A stretch of 11,445 nucleotides of DNA from Ectocarpus siliculosus (Eukaryota > Sar > Phaeophyceae > Ectocarpales > Ectocarpaceae), in the NCBI GenBank assembly GCA_000310025.1, contig FN649734.1:4543064-4554508 (forward strand), given 5' to 3'. Each line of letters begins with the position of its first letter. The first letter of the stretch is position 1. The position numbers and the translations under genes are program-made. Shown piece by piece: positions 6,502 through 11,445 of the stretch. The notes under the pieces were generated by a model, which worked only from the letters and a program-made list of their open reading frames with translations, did not search any database and was not told the DNA's origin.

Positions 6502-6720
6502 ACCATGAGTCGCCCTAGGTTCACAGCAGTTGCTTCGAGTGAGAGCTATGATTAGAGCTAGGATGCTAGAGAGTTACGATCAGAGTCAGAAGACACCATT
6601 TTCGTGCCACCATGTATTCTTCGCCCTAAGCTTCAAAGTCAAGTTCGGGTTGGGTTTTAGAGCTATGGTCGCTAGAGTCGGAAGACACAAGCTCATCTTG
6701 GTCTCACCATGGCAGCCCTT
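6502..6720 (+). repeat. Partly duplicated leader with repeated ACCATG sites
   Basis: AGAGCTATG occurs at 6542 and 6659. GAGTCAGAAGACACC at 6583 recurs as GAGTCGGAAGACACA at 6675. ACCATG, followed closely by CGCCCT or GCCCT, occurs at 6502, 6609, 6706 and 6732. The pattern suggests that a segment of about 95-117 bases, including a start-codon region, was duplicated upstream of the proline-rich CDS and has since diverged. Only the start at 6709 leads into a long frame. Confidence 0.4.
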
Positions 6721-7203
6721 TCCCGTCGGAACACCATGAGCGCCCTCTGCACGAACAGCGCCGACAGCTGCAACCCCATCTTGCTCCCCCAGTCCCCATC
6801 CCCCGCTCCCTCGGCGCCCCCGCCCCCACCCCCACCACCCGCCCCCGGTCCCGGCGGGCTGTTACCGCCAGACCCCGCCCCTGCTCCGTCCCCACCCCCT
6901 CCCGCCAAGGATGAGCCGCCGACAACAACGCTGTTGTGGTCGACGTCATCGCCGGGAGGCGACGGCGGGGCGGCGTCCCGGAAGGTTGGGACTCCCGAGG
7001 GGGACGGCGTGACCGAAGTCGCCGAAGGAATGACGCCTCCTTCCGCGTGTGCTGGAGACCCTGTGCTCGCGGCTGCTGCCGACACGGCGAAGGGAGGGCG
7101 GACATTGTTGTTGTTGGTGGTGATGGCTTTGAGATACTGTCGGTTTATCGGTCGGGCTGACTACGCTGTGCTCTCTTCGATGAATGTAGTGCCCCCTCGA
7201 TAG
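6709..7203 (+). CDS. Proline-rich hypothetical protein (164 aa)
   Basis: The ATG has an optimal context (CTCACCATGGCA). Residues 1-26 are mixed (MAALSRRNTMSALCTNSADS). Residues 27-65 are a proline-rich, likely disordered segment with an eight-Pro run and PAPSP/PAPGP patterns. Residues 66-125 are acidic and Gly/Ala/Thr-rich (KDEPP, GGDGG, TPEGDGVTEVAEG). Residues 130-140 include a Leu/Val run (TLLLLVV), and the tail is short and basic. Third codon positions are strongly GC-rich compared with the flanks, which supports coding in this frame. Minus-strand frames here start at GTG or are Arg/Gly-rich shadows. No catalytic domain is visible. The final ~30 codons lose the compositional bias, so the true end may be an upstream splice donor. 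It could be a disordered linker or scaffold exon. Confidence 0.45.
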   Translation: MAALSRRNTMSALCTNSADSCNPILLPQSPSPAPSAPPPPPPPPAPGPGGLLPPDPAPAPSPPPPAKDEPPTTTLLWSTSSPGGDGGAASRKVGTPEGDGVTEVAEGMTPPSACAGDPVLAAAADTAKGGRTLLLLVVMALRYCRFIGRADYAVLSSMNVVPPR

Positions 7204-7384
7204 GAAAATGTCGGCTTTGGGGAACGTTGCCCTGGGAGCGACTGCCTGCTGGCAAGTTCTCTGTAAGATCCAGTCAAGCCGACGGAAAGCTGGATCCAGT
7301 TTTTTTTAGGTCCGTTGAAACGTCCTTCAAATGAAAAGGCAGTGGTGCTTGCCTGCTTGCCTACCCATCCAGTATGTATATTGG
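7161..7384 (-). CDS. Candidate second exon of the mitochondrial-targeted gene (model 1)
   Basis: The minus strand holds a coherent frame ending in TAG (7161-7163). It reads ANIHTGWVGKQASTTAFSFE, then a Gly/Ser/aromatic-rich part (NGPKKNWIQLSVGLTGSYRE) and ends GGTTFIEESTA. It is preceded by TCTCGTTTTCAATTACCCCGCACTAG, a credible pyrimidine-rich acceptor. Spliced to the donor at 8183, the intron would be 799 bases, the junction codon GCC, and the phase (1) agrees. The product would have about 153 residues. An alternative acceptor at 7785 gives another in-phase exon (7444-7784), so this join is a proposal. It would overlap the 3' end of the plus-strand proline-rich CDS by 43 bases. Confidence 0.25.
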
Positions 7385-7443
7385 CTAGTGCGGGGTAATT
7401 GAAAACGAGAGTGCTAACAGCCGCAGCACAGGGTATGGCGCAA

Positions 7444-7784
7444 TCACAGGACAAAACATGTGGTAATGTATGAATTATTCAGGATTTTGCCTCCGTATGA
7501 TTCAAGCTTTATCCTGGTGCGTGTGAAATGGCAGGAGCGGGGGGCGTCAGTCACCCCTCCGGCGAAGCTAGCTCTGCGTTGTACGGCTGCCGTGATCAAG
7601 AGGTGGGGGTGTGCCTCGTGCCTACATACGCCAATGGTGACGGCCAAACCTCTTCCTAACACACGACCGGCCTCTCTCGCGCGAACATCATAACTGAGGG
7701 GCGTGGCTAAGTAAAATACCACTACTTCGTCTTGTGCCCGAACGAGCACGCAGGCCGTACAGTATACTAGCAGGCCCACCACTG
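7444..7784 (-). CDS. Alternative second exon of the mitochondrial-targeted gene (model 2)
   Basis: A minus frame open from 7860 to the TGA at 7444 has no ATG, so it could only be an internal or terminal exon. Starting after CTGCTACAG (acceptor at 7785) it keeps phase 1. It begins with a hydrophobic stretch, VVGLLVYCTACVLV, then RAQDEVVVFYLATPLSYDVR and a basic, His/Arg-containing part. Directly after the Ala-rich end of exon 1, this would prolong a membrane segment. The acceptor's pyrimidine tract is weaker than in model 1. No family is recognised. One of the two models may be right, or neither. Confidence 0.18.
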
Positions 7785-8114
7785 CTGTAGCAGTAGCCCT
7801 AGACAATGACACCCCCCCACAAGCGAAAAACCGTAGATTGCGCCGATGGTTTAGCCAAAATTACACGATCTCCGATTGGACCGCACCACATGGATATTAT
7901 TTGATTATTTTACATTGGCAACGCTTTCGCAAGGGCCTAGACGAGCTCACTTAGCATACAGCACACGTCACTCTTGATATTTGTACAGAGGGCCGGACGT
8001 TCAAAATCACAAGCCCCTTTGGCCTCTGGTTGACTCGGAAAAAAACAGCGACGGCAGCATCTTTCGCGAACGTTCGTTGACATGCTATTTTCAGTACAGG
8101 GAGGAACGAGAGCA

Positions 8115-8122
8115 TATAAAAG
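8115..8122 (+). promoter_or_regulatory. TATA-box-like TATAAAAG (plus strand)
   Basis: An exact metazoan/plant-type TATA consensus inside the proposed intron of the minus-strand gene, on the opposite strand. No plus-strand CDS of note follows within 300 bases. It may be a chance match or an antisense promoter. Confidence 0.15.
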
Positions 8123-8177
8123 ACATCTCTCCCAGAAGTAAACGCGACGTACTCAGCAGTGGCACGGGACACAAATA

Positions 8178-8183
8178 ACTCAC
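8178..8183 (-). other. Splice donor GTGAGT
   Basis: The minus strand reads GGTGTAG/GTGAGTT, a full consensus 5' splice site at the end of the presequence exon, phase 1. Confidence 0.6.
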
Positions 8184-8421
8184 CTACACCGGCAGCGGCG
8201 GCGGCGGCGGCAGCAGCAACAGCTGCCGCAACCAGGGGGTACGAAGAGCTGCTGCTGTTGCCGCCGCTGATGATCTGAGAAGAATGTCCTCTCTGCTGCT
8301 GCTGCCTAACTCCTCCCACCCAGGACGCCACGGGTAGCAATCTTCCGACGTCCGAGCTCACGGGCTTGGGTGCAGCATGGCGGAGCGCTCGGAGAGACCG
8401 CGGCGTGGGAGCGCGTAGCAT
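8184..8421 (-). CDS. First exon of a nuclear gene for a mitochondrial protein (79 codons + 1 nt)
   Basis: The ATG (context ACAACATGC, A at -3) starts MLRAPTPRSLRALRHAAPKP. This is Arg-rich, without acidic residues for 23 positions, and amphipathic, a classic mitochondrial matrix-targeting presequence. Residues 40-48 (QQQQRGHSS) resemble a processing-site region. A Ser/Asn-rich spacer and then LVAAAVAAAAAAAAAG (63-78) could be a weak membrane segment. Presequence plus hydrophobic stretch is the bipartite design of some inner-membrane or intermembrane-space proteins (inference). At 8183 the sequence GTAG/GTGAGT is a consensus donor. The frame stays open to 7951 without splicing (156 aa), but third-position GC falls after the donor, which favours an intron. 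The poly-Ala part is encoded by a GCC/GCT repeat. The mature protein is not identified. Confidence 0.6.
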
Positions 8422-8429
8422 GTTGTGTG

Positions 8430-8990
8430 GCCGCTGTACGGAGAAAGAGGCAGTGCCAGGTTGCAGTCAGGGGCAAGTGCAAGTGTGCCGTGTGGTGCGG
8501 CGAGACGCGGCTTTACTAGGACCGCCTCCGTAAGACATGAGCACCCCGTTGACTTCGCAAAAGAGGAAGTCTGCGAGCCTATCCTCAGCATCCACACAAC
8601 AATACTTCATTGTGAACCGATCCGATTGATCCACGTAAGCGAGAAAGCGGGAAGACTATTATAGTTGTACATGTGGTTGCGAAGGCACCTCTCTCCGCAC
8701 GCACGTTTTGCGTGGCGTGGAGAGTCATTCTATTCAACTCAGAGGCTGTATGCGTTCTCATGTCATGCGGATATATATATATATATATGCGGAGTAGGTC
8801 TACGGTACAGACAGCTGTATGTTCTACACCATGCGTGTCATGTTGGGAAGGATAATAGACACACAAAACCAGATCAAGAGACAAAACCTCCGCACTAACA
8901 GTAACGAGAGCCTCCAGTCTTACCGAGCGCATAATGAAGTAGAAGTAATTTGTATTTGAAGTAGGTAGAATTTATTGGGTCGACACTACA
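8430..8990. other. Upstream region of the minus-strand gene, otherwise gene-free
   Basis: It should contain the promoter and 5' UTR of the minus-strand gene, but I see no TATA box in the first 150 bases upstream on that strand. Short overlapping frames on both strands lack ATG starts in good context. An AT repeat lies at 8771-8788. Confidence 0.3.
8771..8788. repeat. AT dinucleotide microsatellite
   Basis: Nine AT units, self-complementary. Confidence 0.9.
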
Positions 8991-9014
8991 ATACTATTCT
9001 TGAACTCCAGTCAA

Positions 9015-9027
9015 GGGGGGGGGGGGG
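9015..9027. repeat. Poly-G tract (13 G)
   Basis: Homopolymer in a non-coding stretch. The sequence that follows, to 9350, holds a short CAG run (near 9126-9140), and no supported gene. Confidence 0.9.
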
Positions 9028-9350
9028 AGAGATCACAGGGGAGGTGACAATCAGTAGAGGCGCTAAATGGTGAGTAGTAGACCAGCAAGGTAAACACTTT
9101 TCTTGGCGTCAACATGCAAATCAGCGCAGCAGCAGCAGAATTACCAAGCAAGGCGGAATACGTAACATCTTCTTCTGTGTCTGTCCGGCCAGCTGGACCG
9201 AGACTACAGCCGTAGTCCAGTAGGCTACATCGATGTTTTTTCTTGCTTTCATCCCTCTATTCCGGCGGCAGCCTACATGTATATTTCGGAATTTTTCTGA
9301 AGCACACAGACAGGCCGAGGTCACAGAGCCCGAATATATATCTGTTACAA

Positions 9351-9896
9351 ATGCATGGTGGAATCCTGCTACACTACTACGTGTATCACGAAAATAACCC
9401 GCAGAAAACAAACAAACAATCACAAAAAACAGTAGTAGTCGAGAACAACCAACAAAAGATGCACCATGGCCGCAAACGAACACCATGGCCGCAAAATCTC
9501 CCACAAGCTCCTCCTGTACCTCTGAGGAAAACCGCCGCCCTTCCCACGAACTCCACAACAAGCACCGCCGCTACCACCACCAATCACCACAACCGACCAC
9601 AGCAGTCATCATTCCCAACGGTTTTTCCCCACCCCTGCAGTACTGCTACTACTGCTGTTGTTGTCGCTGTTGTTGTTGTCTTCACATTAAAAACGGTTCC
9701 GGTCTCCGCTCAATACCTTCTTATGTCCGTACTGGTCCAACTAACGGGGACGCCTTCCGTGGTCACAAGTCAACCACCCCAAAAAGGGGTACTACGAAAG
9801 AAACGCGGAAGAGATAAGGCTTGTTGCACTTTTCTGCATAAAAAGAGCGGGGGCCGTCTCGTGAGGAAGGCCGGACACTATCACGTGGTAGACTAG
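9351..9896 (+). CDS. Low-complexity hypothetical ORF with a Val-rich hydrophobic segment (181 aa)
   Basis: The first in-frame ATG is at 9351. The N-terminal part is Asn/Gln/Lys-rich, followed by a basic Pro-rich stretch (from MHHGRKRTPWPQNLPQAPP), a Thr/Ser/His/Asn-rich stretch, and a hydrophobic segment made by GTT/GTC repeats leading into FTLKTVPVSAQYLLMSV. The C-terminal part is basic (RKKRGRDK) and enters the first copy of an 86-bp tandem repeat. The hydrophobic part is shared with 1991-2104, and the three base changes in it are synonymous in this frame. That is the main reason to take the frame seriously. After copy B's extra bases the frame differs from copy A. No family is recognised. 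A frame on the same DNA starting at 9485 has a better start context. Confidence 0.25.
   Translation: MHGGILLHYYVYHENNPQKTNKQSQKTVVVENNQQKMHHGRKRTPWPQNLPQAPPVPLRKTAALPTNSTTSTAATTTNHHNRPQQSSFPTVFPHPCSTATTAVVVAVVVVFTLKTVPVSAQYLLMSVLVQLTGTPSVVTSQPPQKGVLRKKRGRDKACCTFLHKKSGGRLVRKAGHYHVVD
9462..9495 (+). repeat. Duplicated start-codon region CACCATGGCCGCAAA
   Basis: Two exact 15-base copies, 19 bases apart, each with an optimal Kozak ATG (9466 and 9485). The first ATG opens a 19-codon ORF (MAANEHHGRKISHKLLLYL) and the second a 110-codon ORF in another frame. If transcribed, the first would act as an upstream ORF overlapping the second start. Confidence 0.75.
9485..9817 (+). CDS. Alternative hypothetical ORF with a strong start (110 aa), doubtful
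   Basis: The ATG in ACACCATGGCC starts MAAKSPTSSSCTSEENRRPS, followed by a His/Pro/Gln-rich part. A Cys/Tyr run then arises only because the TGT/TGC repeat is read in this frame. The C-terminal part, NGDAFRGHKSTTPKRGTTKE, matches copy A's AFRGHKPTAPP tail, although copy A joins that tail to the other frame's hydrophobic segment. A plausible history is one ancestral frame (Val-rich segment, then AFRGHK tail) broken by a one-base and a seven-base indel in copy B. It overlaps the 9351-9896 frame, and at most one of the two is likely real. Confidence 0.2.
   Translation: MAAKSPTSSSCTSEENRRPSHELHNKHRRYHHQSPQPTTAVIIPNGFSPPLQYCYYCCCCRCCCCLHIKNGSGLRSIPSYVRTGPTNGDAFRGHKSTTPKRGTTKETRKR
9659..9780 (+). 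repeat. Dispersed repeat, copy B (pairs with 1991-2104)
   Basis: Same orientation as copy A, 7.7 kb away. From GTCTTCACATT on, the identity is high apart from three substitutions before TCCGT and two insertions (one and seven bases). Upstream, only the GTT-rich character is shared. Confidence 0.75.
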
Positions 9897-9997
9897 TTGA
9901 CAAATTAAAAACTGTTCTTCTGCGTAAAATGAGCGGGGGCCGTCTCGTGAGGAAGGCCCGGACACTATCACGTGATAGTAGTTGACAAATAAAAAAC
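9833..9997 (+). repeat. 86-bp tandem repeat, two copies
   Basis: TCTGC(A/G)TAAAA.GAGCGGGGGCCGTCTCGTGAGGAAGGCC...GGACACTATCACGTG.TAG...TAGTTGACAAAT.AAAAA occurs twice, with GAGCGGGGG starting at 9845 and 9931. Differences include an extra C in copy 2 and a three-base gap after the CACGTG palindrome. Because one indel is a single base, the repeat does not preserve a reading frame. Confidence 0.85.
9964..9979. promoter_or_regulatory. 16-bp perfect palindrome with CACGTG core
   Basis: ACTATCACGTGATAGT is self-complementary. Copy 1 of the 86-bp repeat has the same site with a weakened right half (9877-9892). CACGTG is the classic core bound by bHLH and bZIP factors in many eukaryotes. A regulatory role here is inference. 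Confidence 0.35.
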
Positions 9998-10429
9998 CAG
10001 TCCTAGCAGGATGAGCAACACACCCTCGTGTGTGTGGTTACATACAGCTTACACAGAGAGTCACATACAATGAAGAACCGTCCTAGGCTACAGCGTCGAA
10101 GACATGTACAGTACAATCACTCAAGAATCGAACACACGTACGTCCTGTCGAAAAAGAACACACACACAACTACTTAGTGCTGTACGCACCAACCAATCCA
10201 TAACAACAATAACAACAACAACACCCTTTTTTCTCGCAATGATCCGCAACAATCCCAACCAAAAACGAACATGTCTACCAACACAAGGCACCTGTCGCCG
10301 CTAGGAGACGACAGGGGAAACAGCAAGCGATGACTGAGCGCCCCCAGACTATCAGACAGGCGTTGTACAAAAATAGGGTATACAATCCGTAAAAAAAACA
10401 AACACGGACGGCCGTATCGTGGGATGACC
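9998..10429. other. Stretch without a supported gene
   Basis: CA-, AAC- and A-rich sequence. An ATG at 10104 opens a 66-codon Thr/Arg/Gln-rich frame without features. A small hairpin (CCTGTCG 10291-10297, CGACAGG 10309-10315) is the only structure noted. Confidence 0.3.
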
Positions 10430-10685
10430 GAAACGGCTCCCACCTCACGAAGTCCATATCGAAAAAAAACGACATCAATCACCTGCTGCAGGCGCCAATT
10501 TATCTAGGAAACCCCCTGCACGACAAAGAAACGCCCGCAAGAAATTGAAGGCAATCACCGCACGAAACGGCTCCCTCCTCCTCACCAAGTCCACGAACAA
10601 AAAAACATTGCCCGCTGCGCCAATTCTCTAGGAAACCTTCGCTCGACAAAGAAACCCCCGCGGGAAATTGAAGGCAAGCACCGCA
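10430..10685 (+). repeat. ~125-bp tandem repeat, about two copies
   Basis: Unit order: GAAACGGCTCCC, CTCAC.AAGTCCA, an A run, GCGCCAATT, CTAGGAAACC, TCGACAAAGAAAC or ACGACAAAGAAAC, GAAATTGAAGGCAA and CACCGCA. The blocks recur at offsets of 123-134 bases (GAAACGG 10430/10564, GCGCCAATT 10492/10617, GAAATTGAAGGCAA 10541/10664). Minus-strand frames show a recurring CLQF.AGVSLS peptide, a by-product of the duplication. Confidence 0.85.
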
Positions 10686-10774
10686 GGGGAAGAAGGTGGA
10701 GAGGGAAAAAAACAAACAAAAAAACAGAGTTTTACGTTTCTCCTGTCCGTGTGACCCCGGCGGGTGCGTCACGA

Positions 10775-10790
10775 ACATACATACATACAT
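10775..10790. repeat. ACAT tetranucleotide microsatellite
   Basis: Four units of ACAT, directly before the 41-bp repeat. Confidence 0.8.
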
Positions 10791-10800
10791 GTACCGAACC

Positions 10801-10875
10801 CTGGCGGCCAGAAAATATGGGACGGAAACAAACACCCAAAACTGGCGCCCAGAAAATATGGGACGGAAACAAACA
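10801..10875 (+). repeat. 41-bp tandem repeat, two copies
   Basis: The 34-base blocks 10801-10834 and 10842-10875 differ at one position. The core is AGAAAATATGGGACGGAAAC. The 41-base period is not a multiple of three, so it is not a protein repeat. Confidence 0.95.
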
Positions 10876-11039
10876 GCGCACACATGGAGGGATAGTTCTG
10901 CACAAACAAACAACTTTGCCGAAGGTCGTACAGCACCTTACGCAAGCACTCCAAAAACAAGCACGGATGATTCATGAACCTACAAAGAGCAAGACATGAC
11001 CACACTATATTACCAGTATGCAACACCGAGCCAACTCGA

Positions 11040-11060
11040 GGGGGCGGTGGGGCGGGGGCA
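11040..11060 (+). promoter_or_regulatory. G-rich GC-box-like tract upstream of the 11069 ORF
   Basis: G5-C-GG-T-G4-C-G5 resembles a GC box and is close to a G-quadruplex motif, although the second G run has only two bases. It ends about ten bases before the ATG at 11069. Regulation is inferred from position only. Confidence 0.2.
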
Positions 11061-11068
11061 TCTGATCT

Positions 11069-11445
11069 ATGTTGTTGACCACTCTGGAGACGGTAATATC
11101 ACCATTGGCCCAGACTACACTCGAGCAGGCTTCGAACGCAACACACAACCTTAACACACCTCCCTATGCAGTTTGCCGAGTCTGCAACTTGCCGAGAGCG
11201 CCTTGCACAGAACCAAGAGGAAGCAAGCGCGAATCAAGTTCCTCATCGAAATTAACGAGCGTAACGAGTGAGAGGTACATGGGCGAGACAAGAACATTCT
11301 CGCTCATTGTCATGTCCACCATGCATACCCAAAACATTCGCATAGCCCCCAGAGGTCCCGTGGATCAAAACTGTGTCGAGTACCGTCCAAACAGCGAGCC
11401 GCACACACACATTGGGTCACAAAATCATTCCAAACAGAAAAACGT
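11069..11445 (+). CDS. Hypothetical ORF running off the window (at least 125 codons)
   Basis: An in-frame TGA lies at 11063, then an ATG at 11069, and no stop follows to the last base. The product starts MLLTTLETVISPLAQTTLEQ. It continues with a Cys-containing part (YAVCRVCNLPRAPC, a CxxC plus a further Cys), a Ser/Lys/Thr-rich part with an ERYMGETRTF stretch, and IRIAPRGPVDQNCVEY. It is His/Gln/Asn-rich near the window edge. Composition is balanced, without simple repeats, unlike most open frames here. The start context (TCTATGT) is poor, so the ATG at 11264 (YMGE) or an upstream exon could be the real beginning. The chance of such an open frame arising randomly is small per frame but not negligible over the window. 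No domain is recognised. Confidence 0.35.
   Translation, partial: MLLTTLETVISPLAQTTLEQASNATHNLNTPPYAVCRVCNLPRAPCTEPRGSKRESSSSSKLTSVTSERYMGETRTFSLIVMSTMHTQNIRIAPRGPVDQNCVEYRPNSEPHTHIGSQNHSKQKN

Noticed and set aside
6693-7105. Gly/Ala-rich and Arg-rich minus-strand frames opposite the proline-rich CDS.
   Set aside because: They mirror the CCC/CCG-rich plus strand. One starts at GTG, and their composition is that expected of antisense to a proline-rich gene.
9121-9561. 146-codon minus-strand frame with a hydrophobic segment.
   Set aside because: It starts at TTG and is antisense to the CAA/CAC-rich sequence, so its hydrophobic residues come from low complexity.
9833-9997. CRISPR-like repeat-spacer array.
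   Set aside because: Only two long units in direct tandem, with no short repeats separating unique spacers, in a eukaryotic context.
10500-10913. 137-codon minus-strand frame with an internal peptide repeat.
   Set aside because: The peptide repeat results from the 125-bp and 41-bp DNA repeats. The 41-base period shifts frame, so there is no protein-level constraint.

Overview
This is a eukaryotic nuclear window. It is gene-poor and repeat-rich. The signs are a consensus GT-AG splice donor after a coherent first exon, Kozak-type ACCATGG starts, homopolymer and di-/trinucleotide microsatellites, short palindromic elements, and no operon-like packing, bacterial ribosome-binding sites or recognisable tRNA/rRNA. 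Moderate GC with local GC-rich coding islands, plus Ala/Gln/Pro-rich proteins and CAG/CAA/GTT tracts, suggest a protist or alga, perhaps a stramenopile such as a brown alga. That assignment is an impression and not proven. I recognise no protein family with certainty.

Layout. 1-293: two short palindromic (MITE-like) elements head to head. 294-1430: mostly non-coding, with a poly-G run and a 9-bp inverted repeat around an A-rich loop. 1431-1619: GGTAC-rich repeat block. 1711-1765: CAA microsatellite. 1807-2120: a short presequence-like ORF and copy A of a dispersed repeat. 2470-3340: diverged internal duplications. 3641-3785 and 5440-5935: four diverged copies of a ~190-bp repeat, three of them in tandem. 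4186-4650: two coding-like segments in one frame, separated by a double hairpin built from five copies of a 10-mer. 6229-7203: a small basic ORF, a partly duplicated leader, and a GC-rich proline-rich CDS on the plus strand. 7161-8421: a minus-strand gene whose first exon encodes a convincing mitochondrial presequence; its downstream exon is uncertain. 9351-9896: low-complexity overlapping frames containing copy B of the dispersed repeat, followed by an 86-bp tandem repeat carrying a CACGTG palindrome. 10430-10875: a ~125-bp and a 41-bp tandem repeat. 11069-11445: a stop-free reading frame that leaves the window.

The best gene evidence is the minus-strand first exon (8184-8421) and the plus-strand proline-rich CDS (6709-7203). 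On one model of the first gene, the two genes converge and overlap at their 3' ends. There is no sign of a metabolic cluster, defence system or viral genome. The most unusual content is the repeat architecture: the double hairpin at 4335-4474 inside a coding-like frame, and the dispersed repeat whose differences within a hydrophobic-segment frame are all synonymous.
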